DNA of 64,000 nt from Sinohyriopsis cumingii (GCA_028554795.2 CM068827.1:73426809-73490808), one strand, 5' to 3'; shown: positions 1 to 8,025, counted from the first letter of the stretch. Notes: generated by a model from the sequence alone, not told the origin. A program made the numbers and translations.

Positions 1-200
1 CTCTTGAACCAATTTATTATTATTAATTGGTTTGATAATGGTAAGAATTACAATAAATAAAAGTAAAATCTCCTGTAAGATTATGTCTTTTGTCTCTGAT
101 TATTTCCAATTTTAGAGACAAAAGTCTTATAGAAGGCAAACCAGTTTTAAGGCTGTTTGTTTATTTTGTATTTTTAAAAAATACATTTAAAGGTTGGGGC
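1..200. other. Host flank left of the Polinton
   Basis: AT-rich sequence with no coding signal. It holds a short inverted repeat (CTTTTGTCTCT near 89 and AGAGACAAAAG near 116) that could fold into a hairpin. Nothing else is visible. Confidence 0.6.
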
Positions 201-206
201 TCTGTA
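201..206. repeat. Left target-site duplication of the Polinton
   Basis: TCTGTA directly before the AGTAGTAAG end. The same six bases follow the right end, as expected for Polinton integration. Confidence 0.93.
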
Positions 207-267
207 AGTAGTAAGTAGGGGCACATTACGTACAATGGGAATTAGCATTACAGACCCCCCCCCCCCC

Positions 268-402
268 GGGTCAGATTACGTACAATGGAAATTTAACATG
301 GCGAAAAATCGTGGGTCAGATTACGTACAATGGAAATTTAATATGGCGAAAAATTGTGGGTCACTTTACGTACAAGGGGAATTTAACATGGGGAATAGAG
401 TT
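268..402. repeat. 45-bp tandem repeats inside the left TIR
   Basis: Units begin at about 268, 313 and 358 (GGGTCAGATTACGTACAATG and so on), with a diverged partial unit at about 221. Each has the palindromic core TACGTA. The period is a multiple of three, so an apparent reading frame crosses them, but it is not a gene. Mirror copies lie in the right TIR. They could bind a terminal protein or integrase; that is inference. Confidence 0.85.
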
Positions 403-493
403 TGGGCTTGTTTAGGGACAAGGGGAATTGAATATGGGATTTTTTTTTAAAAAAATTTTTTTTTTTAAAAAAGGGGTAGGCAATTGAAAGGCT

Positions 494-532
494 ATCTCTT
501 TTCGAGAAATATGCGTGGCCCTGAAAAGGGCC
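494..532 (-). terminator. Histone-type 3' end 1 (in left TIR)
   Basis: On the minus strand the sequence reads GGCCCTTTTCAGGGCC (532 to 517). This is a 6-bp stem with a 4-nt TTTC loop and fits the metazoan replication-dependent histone stem-loop. After about 12 nt comes CGAAAAGAGA, like the purine-rich histone downstream element that pairs with U7 snRNA. The stem-loop starts 18 nt after the stop codon of the gene at 551-817. Confidence 0.8.
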
Positions 533-550
533 TTTGGTTTTCTTCTTCTT

Positions 551-817
551 CTAATTTCTTCTATTTCTCCACCAGCTTCTTATTTTCTGTCCTACACTTT
601 TTCTCTTCTTTTCTTTCTTTCTTTTCTCCTCCTCCTCTTCTTTCTTCTTCTTCTCCTCCTCTTCTTTCTTCCTCTTCTCATTTTCTTCTTCTTTTTCAAT
701 TTTTTCGTTCCATGCTCTCATCCTTATCCTTTCCTCTTCATCCTCCTTATCCTCCTTTATTTCTTTCAACAGATCACTGATGATTACCTTCATTTTTCTT
801 AAGTTGTTTATCTCCAT
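551..817 (-). CDS. Polinton accessory coiled-coil protein, cassette 1
   Basis: 88 codons if it starts at the ATG at 817; the ATG at 793 is an alternative. The open frame extends to 967, but the conserved upstream motifs shared with the neighbouring cassettes (829-853, 897-923) lie in that extension, so the start is placed after them. The protein is almost all Lys, Glu and Arg after residue 25 and should form a charged coiled coil. Its beginning (RKMKVIISDLLKEI) resembles part of the cassette 3 protein (RMLKITEDLIEEL), so the two look paralogous. No known domain is recognised. The stop is followed by a histone-type stem-loop in the TIR. Confidence 0.6.
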   Translation of the reverse strand: MEINNLRKMKVIISDLLKEIKEDKEDEEERIRMRAWNEKIEKEEENEKRKKEEEEKKKKEEEEEKRKKEKKRKSVGQKIRSWWRNRRN

Positions 818-828
818 CTTCACTCGAT

Positions 829-925
829 GAGGACGTGATGGAAAACTTCCCCCTAAGACATAAAAATTGATCTTACCTAGATCATGACCAAACAACGCGC
901 GGACGTGAAGGAAAACATACCCCAC
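829..925 (-). promoter_or_regulatory. Upstream double motif of cassette 1
   Basis: Two copies of a motif reading TGTTTTCCTTCACGTCC or close to it on the minus strand (897-923 and a variant at 829-853). They are separated by about 45 bp that contain TCATGATCTAGGTAAGATCA. The same two-motif block with the same spacer occurs upstream of cassette 2. Confidence 0.6.
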
Positions 926-1113
926 TTTTCTCATTTCATATAATAAAACCCAAACTATACTCTCCACATACGCTAAGAAACAATAAAGAAACTACTATTC
1001 ACACAAACTTTACATAAGCAGTTACAAACACAAACACAAACACTCGCACTATTAATAAAGAGTTAGTGTTTATATTCACACTACTCTACCTACACACATT
1101 GGCAAATTGATAG

Positions 1114-1154
1114 TTATTTCTTTTCTTGAGTAATGTGTAGCTCTGAAAAGGGCT
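1114..1154 (-). terminator. Histone-type 3' end 2
   Basis: Minus strand: AGCCCTTTTCAGAGCT (1154 to 1139), a histone-like stem-loop with one C.A mismatch in the stem and a TTTC loop. It is preceded by an A-rich run and followed by ACACATTACT and then CAAGAAAAGA, very like the classic CAAGAAAGA downstream element of histone genes. It begins 29 nt after the stop codon of the gene at 1184-1531. Confidence 0.75.
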
Positions 1155-1183
1155 GTTTTTTTTTGAACTTCATGGACACCTGG

Positions 1184-1531
1184 TTAATAGTGGCACCTTC
1201 CAGGCCTGGCGCCACATACACATCTCGTTCCCCAGTTACTTTTTACTTTTTTGGGGGAGAGAGCAGAGGCAGGATATGTGGCTTCAGAATCCCAATTTTC
1301 GGTTTCTGGGATTCTGAAATTTCTTCTTCTCTCTTTTTCCTCCTCCTCTTCTTTGTTTCTTCTCTCCTCCTCTTCTTTGTATCTTCTCTCCTCTTCTTTG
1401 TTTCTTCTTTCCTCCTCCTCTCTTATCCTTCCCTCCTCCACAATGGCTTCCGCGGCCAGTTCATTTAATATGCGCCTGGCATATTCCAGATGCACATGAA
1501 GTTCCAACAGTTTAGACAGTCTCGTGTTCAT
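1184..1531 (-). CDS. Polinton accessory coiled-coil protein, cassette 2
   Basis: 115 aa from the ATG at 1531. Residues 1-30 (RLSKLLELHVHLEYARRILN) resemble the start of the cassette 3 protein (KLAKLNEAYVNLHRVRHSL). Residues about 32-70 are a Glu/Arg repeat (RRNKEEE, RRYKEEE) that should be a coiled coil. The tail has several Cys. A TATA-like CTATATATTC lies about 55 nt upstream, directly after the shared promoter motif. A histone-type stem-loop follows the stop codon. No known family is recognised. The repeat may have grown by replication slippage. Confidence 0.6.
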   Translation of the reverse strand: MNTRLSKLLELHVHLEYARRILNELAAEAIVEEGRIREEEERRNKEEERRYKEEEERRNKEEEEEKERRRNFRIPETENWDSEATYPASALSPKKVKSNWGTRCVCGARPGRCHY

Positions 1532-1595
1532 TTTTGGTGTTGATCAATCAACAAGGGTAGCTAGACTGCCGAACGAGTTTGAATATATAGTGAAA

Positions 1596-1690
1596 GCGCG
1601 GACGTGAAGGAAAACATCCCCTAAAAACATAAAATTGATCTTACCTAGATCATGACCAAAAACAACAACGCGCGGACCTAAAAGAAACAC
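1596..1690 (-). promoter_or_regulatory. Upstream double motif and TATA of cassette 2
   Basis: Minus-strand motif TGTTTTCCTTCACGTCC followed by GCGC (1622 to 1596), with a weaker second copy at about 1690-1669 and the same TCATGATCTAGGTAAGATCA spacer as cassette 1. CTATATATTC at 1591-1582 lies just downstream and fits a TATA box for the gene starting at 1531. Confidence 0.6.
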
Positions 1691-1839
1691 TCACTCACTT
1701 TTTTATGCTACCCATCACTATTTTAAAATTTTTTATAAATCACTTCAATAGACTATTTACATACTCAAAGCAATCCAATCTAACCCCAAATCTACACCTC
1801 AAACACCAAAAAAACATTATTTTAATCTACTATCCACAC

Positions 1840-1980
1840 CAACTTACGTGAGCACTTACAAACACAAACACACAAACACATACCCTCACATTTTTTTAAA
1901 AAAGAGTTAGTGTTTATTTTCACACTACTCTACCTACACACATTGGCAAATTGATGGTTATTTCTTTTCTAGAGTATTGG
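1840..1980. repeat. Duplicated cassette spacer (copy of 1000-1135)
   Basis: About 130 bp are shared with 1000-1135: the AACACAAACAC run, AAGAGTTAGTGTTTAT, then CACACTACTCTACCTACAC and ATTGGCAAATTGAT. This shows that cassettes 1 to 3 arose by tandem duplication of a whole gene unit, including its 3' processing region. The ATTGGCAAATTGA part recurs at 18908 and, shortened, in both TIRs. Confidence 0.8.
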
Positions 1981-1999
1981 GGTAGCCCTGAAAAGGGCT
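1958..1999 (-). terminator. Histone-type 3' end 3
   Basis: Minus strand: AGCCCTTTTCAGGGCT (1999 to 1984), a perfect 6-bp stem with TTTC loop. It is followed by ACCCCAATACT and the purine-rich TAGAAAAGAAAT. The open frame of cassette 3 runs through this stem-loop, unlike at the other four sites. Confidence 0.75.
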
Positions 2000-2388
2000 G
2001 TTTTTTTTTGTCTTTTTTTGTTTGCTATGGCAATCTTTTTATAGTTTCTAAGAATGCGATGTCCTCTGAGGATAGACTTTCTGGCGATAGGTCTGCTTCT
2101 TCGGAAAGAGAAGAAGAACTCTTTGGTGTCGATACGACAATCGACAAAGCCTCTGTCAGGTTCAGGTTGCTGCTGCTGCTGCTGTTGCTGCTGTCTCTGA
2201 AGTCTGTACTTCTCTGTCCATTCTTCTTTTTCCCTGTTCATTTCTTCTCTGAAGAGCTCTTCTATCAGGTCTTCAGTGATTTTTAACATTCTCACATTCT
2301 CTATTTCTTCTGGCTTCGGTATCAGACTGTGTCTGACCCTATGCAAATTCACATAGGCTTCGTTGAGCTTAGCTAGTTTGGAGCACAT
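1969..2388 (-). CDS. Polinton accessory coiled-coil protein, cassette 3
   Basis: 139 aa from the first ATG of the frame at 2388; the open frame extends to 2412 without an ATG. It has an N-terminal conserved block shared with cassette 2, a middle helical block (LKITEDLIEEL) shared with cassette 1, a run of nine Gln at about residue 75, and a basic C-terminal third. A TTTAAGAA element and the shared CACGTCC motif (2455-2480) lie 50-90 nt upstream. The frame overlaps the histone-type stem-loop, so the true end may differ. Function unknown. Confidence 0.5.
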   Translation of the reverse strand: MCSKLAKLNEAYVNLHRVRHSLIPKPEEIENVRMLKITEDLIEELFREEMNREKEEWTEKYRLQRQQQQQQQQQPEPDRGFVDCRIDTKEFFFSFRRSRPIARKSILRGHRILRNYKKIAIANKKRQKKTALFRATPIL

Positions 2389-2454
2389 CTTCTTAGGAGG
2401 ATGAGTCGACAATGGATGGTTAGACTGGAAACAACCCCGGTTCTTAAAGTCAAA

Positions 2455-2480
2455 GCGCGGACGTGAAGGAAAACATCCCC
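2455..2480 (-). promoter_or_regulatory. Upstream motif of cassette 3
   Basis: Minus-strand copy of the shared motif, TGTTTTCCTTCACGTCC followed by GCGC. It stands 67 nt before the ATG at 2388 and about 10 nt upstream of a TTTAAGAA TATA-like element. Confidence 0.55.
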
Positions 2481-2608
2481 CACACGGTTTTCGAGCCGTA
2501 ACGTTCAGTGAGTGTCATGAGAGGGATAGTAAGAAATGAAAGAGCATCAATCCAACATTCTTATGGCTAAACAAAAGACAAAGGCATTTTTTTCAAAACA
2601 CAACATTT

Positions 2609-2614
2609 TTTATT
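2609..2614 (-). terminator. Polyadenylation signal of the minus-strand core gene cluster
   Basis: AATAAA on the minus strand, about 110 nt after the stop codon of the protease gene. It contrasts with the histone-type ends of the neighbouring cassette genes. Confidence 0.6.
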
Positions 2615-2725
2615 CAATAATCACTTAACACTAAACAACAACTCTAACATTTTTAACAATAATCCAACATGATAACATCAAACAGTTTTTTTCAAATCAC
2701 AAACATTTTTTTCTCAATTTACAGT

Positions 2726-3286
2726 CTACTTTAAACAGGGCTGACAACGTTGTGAATGAAATTGTGATTTCCACTGTTGGAAATCATTAGGCCATTGATG
2801 GACACTACGTTTCCTAGCTTGAGACAAAAGATAAGCATAATGGTCACAAAACGATCGATCTACTTTCACATCGTTTCTAGTAGAAGAACGAGGATCAAAA
2901 TGAGTCACTAAATGTTCTAAGGAATAGCCCAGGCTGCGATGATGCAGAAAATACACACAGTACTGTCCACACACCAAGGAATCTGTGCCTTGTAATTTCA
3001 CATTATTGAATCGGGTGGTTTGAGCATTTCTTCTCATAAAGTCGATGATATCGTCTTCCAAAGGGGGTAATCCGTACGAATCGAAATATTCCACACATCC
3101 TTCTTGAGGAAAGTAAACGGCTACCCAGTGGGTTCCTGGGAGATGACTGTCGTCCGTGTTGATCACGTAAGCTTGATGGTCTTTAGGTTTGCGATGAGGG
3201 AGTTCATCTTCAGCACAGACGACAGGATTCCAAGAAGCCGTATACGAACTGTGGTTCAAAAGGTAATAAAGTTCCCAGGTATCCAT
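2726..3286 (-). CDS. Polinton adenovirus-type cysteine protease (PRO)
   Basis: 186 aa from the ATG at 3286. It belongs to the adenain/Ulp1-like cysteine proteases that mature capsid proteins in Polintons and adenoviruses. The catalytic residues are visible in order: His in GTHWVAVYF (about residue 52), Asp in EYFDSYG (about 70) and Cys in SLVCGQYCVYFL (about 107), with the oxyanion Gln in LQGTD. Length and order fit the family and the copy looks whole. It is the last core gene of the minus-strand cluster, 15 bp after the Cys-rich gene at 3302-3787. Confidence 0.93.
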   Translation of the reverse strand: MDTWELYYLLNHSSYTASWNPVVCAEDELPHRKPKDHQAYVINTDDSHLPGTHWVAVYFPQEGCVEYFDSYGLPPLEDDIIDFMRRNAQTTRFNNVKLQGTDSLVCGQYCVYFLHHRSLGYSLEHLVTHFDPRSSTRNDVKVDRSFCDHYAYLLSQARKRSVHQWPNDFQQWKSQFHSQRCQPCLK

Positions 3287-3301
3287 TTGTGTGTTTTTTC
3301 T

Positions 3302-3787
3302 TCACAGGTAATAATAAGTCGTCAATTCGATCCTGACTTTTTGCTTGAAAATGTCTGACAAGTAACCGTTTCTTCGTTTCGTCTCCTCACTCTGATTCAG
3401 GAGAGCTTCGATACGATGGATCTCTTGAGTGGTTACTGGTGGACAAGAATGTTCACGCAAGTCTTTATACCACTGGTGCAACACGTCTTTGTCCGAGATG
3501 AGACTCCAAGCTTCGTCCAGATACTCGTCCAATTTTTCTTCTTGACTTAACATTAGGCATTTATCGTGTTGAATTTGACTGGGATGATCGTTTTGACATC
3601 CATGGCAATTTTTCTTGATCAATTCCGTCATTTTTTCGACCAAGTGTTTGGCAAAACAGGAGACTAAATGGGCTTCTTGTTCTGGCCATCTCGACTTCAT
3701 CATGATCACTTCTTCTTTTTCCACGGTCTCCTTACATTTCATCTCCAAAGTTTCTCCACTAGGTAAAGAGGGATAACAGTCTTCCAT
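3302..3787 (-). CDS. Conserved small Polinton protein with CxxC...H...C motif
   Basis: 161 aa. The middle holds CHGCQNDHPSQIQHDKC, a likely zinc-binding signature that I recall from uncharacterised proteins next to capsid genes in animal Polintons. The rest is helical with charged residues. It lies between the protease and the major capsid gene, 5 bp from the latter, suggesting a virion or assembly role, but the function is not known. Confidence 0.75.
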   Translation of the reverse strand: MEDCYPSLPSGETLEMKCKETVEKEEVIMMKSRWPEQEAHLVSCFAKHLVEKMTELIKKNCHGCQNDHPSQIQHDKCLMLSQEEKLDEYLDEAWSLISDKDVLHQWYKDLREHSCPPVTTQEIHRIEALLNQSEETKRRNGYLSDIFKQKVRIELTTYYYL

Positions 3788-3792
3788 GGTTT

Positions 3793-5109
3793 CTAGTAAT
3801 CTAGGATGACTTCTCTCAAACTGTTGATTTCTATCGTATTATCGAATTCTGCATACAGGATGACGTTCACCGTTTCATCAGGGATTCGGTCTTTAAACTG
3901 AATTTCCACACGAATCTGGCCGGATTTTATAGGGTGGAAATGTCCCTCGTCGCTACCTTGGTCAGGAGTGAAATCGAAAGCCCACAAAGCGTAGCCTCCA
4001 GCATAATCCTCGTACGTAATGCCGTGACTGGTATTGGTTCCTAACTGTCCGGTGGCTTCGTACAGGGACAAGTACGATCTCAAGTAATTCTTCTTGTCAA
4101 AGTCGGGTTCGAAAGGTCGGGTACACAAGGTTTTGCCATCGCGACTGACTTCGATCTTGGACACGCCAAAGTGTTGAAAGTAGAAAGGATTTTTACCCAA
4201 ATCTCCGTTGAAGGCTGTATTCTCGACGATACCAACGATCAAACGTTTGGGTAACTGTCCTTGGAACAGATGATCTTCGATCATGGATCGCTGTCCCTTG
4301 GGAATGGTGAAGGTTTTCACTTCCACGCGTCGGATCGGATACTTAGCGGTCGTTCTGCTCAACGTTTGACTGATGTCGTTTCCCACTTTAGGTAACACTT
4401 CCACGCGTCGTACGTAGAGCCTGGCTTCCTCGATGACAGTTTTGCAAGCGGTACTACCTATCAAATGGAAAGCGGCACTCCTACGATTCAGTCTCAGGCG
4501 AACATTCACCCCGTTCAGCAAATATTTCTCTTGCAACCACATGTCCAAATGCAAACGATCCATTAGTTCTAAACTCTGTCCATCTTTGATTCTGTTTCTT
4601 CGTTCTACAAATCCATCATTGTTTGGTGTTTTGCTTGCATCAGTTTCGAATCTTTCAAACTGCTCTGCTTCGTCAGCTTCAGATAGCACACAGGCATTGA
4701 GATGAGTGTTCTTGGCGTCTATTCCGTACGTCAAGAGATTTTCCAGGTACGCTCGATAAGGGTAAGTATCCATGCTGCTGCTGACCAGTTTGTTGTTCAA
4801 GTACAAGTCCACTCCGCTAAACAAGGAATGCATGAAATTGTTGACGGGAGCTATTACCTCATCGCCATCTAGGGTTGAATTGTCCTCATCGACAAGTTTG
4901 ACTTTCAAGTACAAGTAACTGCTATTCAAATCGATGTAATCTTCGGGCTGTCCTTTGATTTCAAACTCGATGGGAGCTGAGGCTGTCAATGAGGAGACGG
5001 GGTGAAATTCCACCCACTGGGATTCTTGCATGGTCATCATGGTGGGGGGGGGCATGGCAAACAGATCCAGTTCCGTCTTGGAACAAGCGCAAGACTCTCG
5101 GTGCATCAT
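3793..5109 (-). CDS. Polinton major capsid protein (double jelly-roll)
   Basis: 438 aa from the ATG at 5109. It matches the animal proteins annotated F54H12.2-like, which are Polinton major capsid proteins: LFAMPPPTMMTM, WVEFHPVSSLTASAPIEFEI, YIDLNSSYLYLKVKLV, NNFMHSLFSGVDLYLNNKLV and DTYPYRAYLENLLTYG in the first 130 residues are family hallmarks. The length is typical and the frame is intact. It is predicted to form pseudo-hexameric capsomers of an icosahedral shell. Confidence 0.92.
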   Translation of the reverse strand: MMHRESCACSKTELDLFAMPPPTMMTMQESQWVEFHPVSSLTASAPIEFEIKGQPEDYIDLNSSYLYLKVKLVDEDNSTLDGDEVIAPVNNFMHSLFSGVDLYLNNKLVSSSMDTYPYRAYLENLLTYGIDAKNTHLNACVLSEADEAEQFERFETDASKTPNNDGFVERRNRIKDGQSLELMDRLHLDMWLQEKYLLNGVNVRLRLNRRSAAFHLIGSTACKTVIEEARLYVRRVEVLPKVGNDISQTLSRTTAKYPIRRVEVKTFTIPKGQRSMIEDHLFQGQLPKRLIVGIVENTAFNGDLGKNPFYFQHFGVSKIEVSRDGKTLCTRPFEPDFDKKNYLRSYLSLYEATGQLGTNTSHGITYEDYAGGYALWAFDFTPDQGSDEGHFHPIKSGQIRVEIQFKDRIPDETVNVILYAEFDNTIEINSLREVILDY

Positions 5110-5125
5110 TTTTTTTGTCTCTTTC

Positions 5126-5488
5126 TCAATAATCGAAAACGTCTAAGTCTCGAACGGTTCTTCTTTTCTTGGCCTTTCTAACATGAAGTCTGGTGAAAGG
5201 GTGTTTTCTTCGTCGTCTCTTTCTGCCTTGTCCTTGCTGAATGCCTGACTCGGTAGCGTGTAGGGCATTTATAGGTGTGTTTCGTCGGCCTAAAATGTCT
5301 TTGCCCGTTTGCAGCAAGACATTTTTGCCTGCCCTCATGAAGGCTTCTTTAGGGTTTTGTTTGTCGATGATGACATTTTGGAGAAATTCTTTGCCTTGCG
5401 TCAGTGCCGCATCTTTCAAGGCGTGCAATCCGCGTGTCACCATCGGTTTCAACACCGGAGCCACCGAACGAAAGGCCGATTTTAACAT
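5126..5488 (-). pseudogene. Polinton core/pX-like basic protein, looks broken
   Basis: The open frame is 120 aa: a hydrophobic/helical N-terminal part (LKSAFRSVAPVLKPMVTRG), then a very basic stretch (GRKRRRRKHPF) and a C-terminus KKRRTVRDLDVFDY. It resembles the small adenovirus-pVI/pX-like proteins encoded between the two capsid genes in Polintons. The copy seems to have about one break. It lies 16 bp from the major capsid gene and is probably a DNA-binding or membrane-active virion component. Confidence 0.65.
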
Positions 5489-5545
5489 ATCTCCTAAACC
5501 GTGTCCTCGCTGTCAAGCAACCCCTCGGTACACTGGATACATGAC

Positions 5546-6469
5546 TTACGAGTCGTGAGAGAACCGTTTTCGAAAATGGACTTTCACCGTGACTTTTCCT
5601 TTGGTGAATGGAATATTTTGCCCCAAATCTCCTTTTATAGTAATGTTGACCGTGTCCAAATACGAATTGCTGACAGGCAAATAGTGAGGATGGACAAATT
5701 CGCGGTGGACGTGGTAAGTGTTTCCACCTTCCTCGTCAGCGTTCGCGGCAGAATCCACTTTGAAAGGAATGACACGCAGTAACGGCACAGAGGTGTGTCC
5801 CACTACGTTGTACTCCACCACATCGGAATACACGAACATCAAATTCAGTCCTTGATTCAGTTCTACTGGGGTACGAAATAACTTGCTAAAAGACTCGTTG
5901 TCGCAAACGATGGGTAATTCGTTTTTCTTCATCATGGCCATTCTCATGTTCATGTCTCCGCCCAACATGTCATACAATTCAGGACAAAATAAAATGGACA
6001 TGATTTTACTTCGTTCAAATTTCATCGAGAAGCGACGAGCTGCTTTGTGGTACTCCATGGCGACACTTTTGTTGACATGCTCCAAAGCTTTCAGAAACAC
6101 GCCATTAAACCTGGTGGCTATGGTGCTGACCAAATGTTGACCACTAAAATAATAGCCTGGGGGAATGAACAAGTGATAGATGATGTACTTTTGTGTACGG
6201 GTTTTCTTGTCATATTTGACATTGCCATCCATCCACTGTTGCATTTGCTCGTCATGAACTTCCACATCAAAAAAATTTTGATTGGGAAGGACATTGAGGA
6301 CTTGGGTCGGGTGAATGATTTCTACTAAAGCCACTTCCCAATGGGCTTCGTGATCTAAGGGGATGCCCTGAGGTAATTTAGCCGTGTAACAGCACAACGT
6401 GTTGTGGGGAAACACCTCCATGGAACTGTCACTGGGTAAGGTTAAGTAAAATTGGTTTTGGTGACTCAT
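5546..6469 (-). CDS. Polinton minor capsid (penton-like) protein
   Basis: 307 aa from the ATG at 6469. The start FYLTLPSDSSMEVFPHNTL, followed by CYTAKLPQGIPLDHEAHWEV and ALVEIIHPT, is typical of the Polinton minor capsid protein, a single jelly-roll expected at the five-fold vertices. The C-terminal half includes YNVVGHTSVPLLRVIPF and VNITIKGDLGQNIPF, also conserved. The frame is intact. Its start overlaps the stop of the upstream membrane-protein gene by 4 bp. Confidence 0.88.
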   Translation of the reverse strand: MSHQNQFYLTLPSDSSMEVFPHNTLCCYTAKLPQGIPLDHEAHWEVALVEIIHPTQVLNVLPNQNFFDVEVHDEQMQQWMDGNVKYDKKTRTQKYIIYHLFIPPGYYFSGQHLVSTIATRFNGVFLKALEHVNKSVAMEYHKAARRFSMKFERSKIMSILFCPELYDMLGGDMNMRMAMMKKNELPIVCDNESFSKLFRTPVELNQGLNLMFVYSDVVEYNVVGHTSVPLLRVIPFKVDSAANADEEGGNTYHVHREFVHPHYLPVSNSYLDTVNITIKGDLGQNIPFTKGKVTVKVHFRKRFSHDS

Positions 6470-6882
6470 AATTCCAGAGTTCTGTGGCTGTCCGAGGGGT
6501 TACTGGACGGCAGAGGCGTGACTCCTCCCAAAATGGGGTTCTGGTTATGGTTGGAGTGGTGACTGACACTGGCACTGGACACAAGGTTCCCGTGGTTCCC
6601 GTTCGAGAAGAATTTCAGGGAGGGATTGGGAAGCAGGTAACCGATGCAACTGCTCAATAAAATGGTCCACAATTGTTTGTCTCCTTGTTGCAAACTCAAA
6701 TTGGCAATGGCTGTCCCGATGACACAATACACCACGAAGATTTGGCAGAAAAAGACGATTTGCGTTTTAGGCACACGTTCTCCACACCACACCCACAAGG
6801 GTTGTTTTTGTAAATCTTGCACAGAAGAACTAGGTGAAGAAGGAGTGGTCGACGTAGCTGCGTCTGCTGTGTGAAAGGGCAT
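6466..6882 (-). CDS. Polinton two-helix membrane protein
   Basis: 138 aa from the ATG at 6882. Two hydrophobic segments are seen: IVFFCQIFVVYCVIGTAIA (about 43-62) and LWTILLSSCIGYLLPNPSL (about 71-90). The spacing and the GYLLPNPSLK end match an uncharacterised membrane protein common beside the minor capsid gene in animal Polintons. The tail is Ser/Asn-rich. It is possibly a virion membrane or entry factor. A TATAAAAAG box lies only about 12 nt upstream of the ATG. Confidence 0.7.
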   Translation of the reverse strand: MPFHTADAATSTTPSSPSSSVQDLQKQPLWVWCGERVPKTQIVFFCQIFVVYCVIGTAIANLSLQQGDKQLWTILLSSCIGYLLPNPSLKFFSNGNHGNLVSSASVSHHSNHNQNPILGGVTPLPSSNPSDSHRTLEL

Positions 6883-6887
6883 GATGG

Positions 6888-7997
6888 TCACTTCTTTTTA
6901 TAGTCGATGACTTGCGAAGCGTCGATCCAAGAATCAAAACTGGGTGGATATCCTTTCCAACGTACTTTGACTTCTTTGACACGTCGTTTGCCCACTTTAC
7001 GGGTTCTGCGTTCGAGAATGCTTTCGATGTCGTACACGTCGTCTTCTTTTTTGGTGACACGTTGTACCTCGGGCAAATAAAACGTTCCTTTGAGCACTTC
7101 TCCGTTCATGTCTTCCAATTTATAGACGGCAGGATGACGGCCATACACTCGTCCAGTGACACGAAACAATTCGGTCGTCCAGTTGGGTAAGTAACCTTTG
7201 TCGAAAGTGCGTTTGGTTTTGCCAATGCGCACCCAATCTCCTACGGCCAACATTCCACTTTTCTTGGGGACAGCCCTCGTCGGGGACGTACCAAACAGAC
7301 GCTCAAACACCAGCACTTCGTTGTCGGGAGTCACGTCTTGCGGGGCACGTCCGATGCTTCGATGGTAAGATTGGTTGTACGCTTGCACCAGGTGCGGTAA
7401 GATGTCGATGTACTTCAGAGTGTGGTGATGCGTAAAATATTTCCACATGCGTTCTTTCAAAGTGCGTTGAAAACGTTCCATTATTGTTGCTTTGGTTTCG
7501 GGATTATCGGTGGTAAAAAAATGAATGTCACGTTTCTTTAATTCTTTTTGGTAAGCTTGGTTCAGAAATTCGGTGCCTTTGTCCGTTTGCCATCGAAGAG
7601 GGTGACGACCACTTTGTTTCAACACCCGTTGCAGGGCTCGCACTAACTCGCTGCTCGATTTGGAAGTCAAGGGCACGACCCAGGCAAATTTGGAAAAGAC
7701 GTCGATGACACAAAACAAATATTTGTAGCCACGATTGTAGCTGGCCAAATGAGAGACATCGGCTAAATCGGCTTGCCATTGATGATCGATGCCTTCCACT
7801 CGGGTGCGACTTCTGGCAAACTTGCGTCGAATGGGTTTGTGTAAAGTGTAGGTAGCTTGTTCTTGTAACCATCGTTGCACTTGAGGTAAACGGAGACTTT
7901 TCAGTCGAGTTTTGGCAGCACGATACAATTTTTGAACTCCTGCGTAACCTGCAGGATGGGAGGGATCGTAGTAAATGCTGGCTAAGACTTTTTCCAT
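6888..7997 (-). CDS. Polinton retroviral-type integrase with chromodomain (INT)
   Basis: 369 aa from the ATG at 7997; the open frame runs on to 8114 but the extension overlaps the next gene. The DDE triad is visible: Asp in WQADLADV, Asp in WQTDKGTEF and Glu in KATIMERFQRTLKERM. The first 60 residues (YYDPSHPAGYAGVQKLYRAA) are the usual Polinton N-terminus. The last 60 residues form a chromodomain (YDIESILERR, VRWKGYPPSFDSWID) that may bind modified histones and steer integration. The frame looks whole. Confidence 0.93.
   Translation of the reverse strand: MEKVLASIYYDPSHPAGYAGVQKLYRAAKTRLKSLRLPQVQRWLQEQATYTLHKPIRRKFARSRTRVEGIDHQWQADLADVSHLASYNRGYKYLFCVIDVFSKFAWVVPLTSKSSSELVRALQRVLKQSGRHPLRWQTDKGTEFLNQAYQKELKKRDIHFFTTDNPETKATIMERFQRTLKERMWKYFTHHHTLKYIDILPHLVQAYNQSYHRSIGRAPQDVTPDNEVLVFERLFGTSPTRAVPKKSGMLAVGDWVRIGKTKRTFDKGYLPNWTTELFRVTGRVYGRHPAVYKLEDMNGEVLKGTFYLPEVQRVTKKEDDVYDIESILERRTRKVGKRRVKEVKVRWKGYPPSFDSWIDASQVIDYKKK
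6895..6902 (-). promoter_or_regulatory. TATAAAAA element before the membrane-protein gene
   Basis: Minus strand, overlapping the stop region of the integrase gene and only about 12 nt before the ATG at 6882. The short distance leaves little room for a leader, so it may be fortuitous or drive a leaderless message. Confidence 0.35.
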
Positions 7998-8025
7998 TTT
8001 TTTTATTTTTGTGTTGGTTGATGTG

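Larger units (their letters stand above)
207..537. repeat. Left terminal inverted repeat of the Polinton
   Basis: Matches the reverse complement of 20047-20369 along its whole length, with differences mainly in poly-C and poly-A/T tract lengths and near its inner edge. It contains four TTACGTACAA sites, a long A/T homopolymer block near 435-475 and, at its inner edge, a histone-type stem-loop (517-532). Confidence 0.95.

Noticed and set aside
235-450. 71-codon open frame in the left TIR and its 112-codon mirror at 19945-20283
   Set aside because: It follows the 45-bp tandem repeat, whose period is divisible by three; the frame stays open by repetition and no start context or domain supports a gene.
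484-802. Plus-strand Ser/Phe/Leu-rich frames
   Set aside because: They are the antisense of the Glu/Lys-rich cassette 1 gene; the same applies to 1133-1499 and 1951-2286.
871-890. A spliced leader or mini-intron (AGGTAAGATC...TTAG) in the cassette promoters
   Set aside because: The distance from GTAAG to the next AG is about 25 nt, too short for a normal intron; left as part of the shared promoter spacer.
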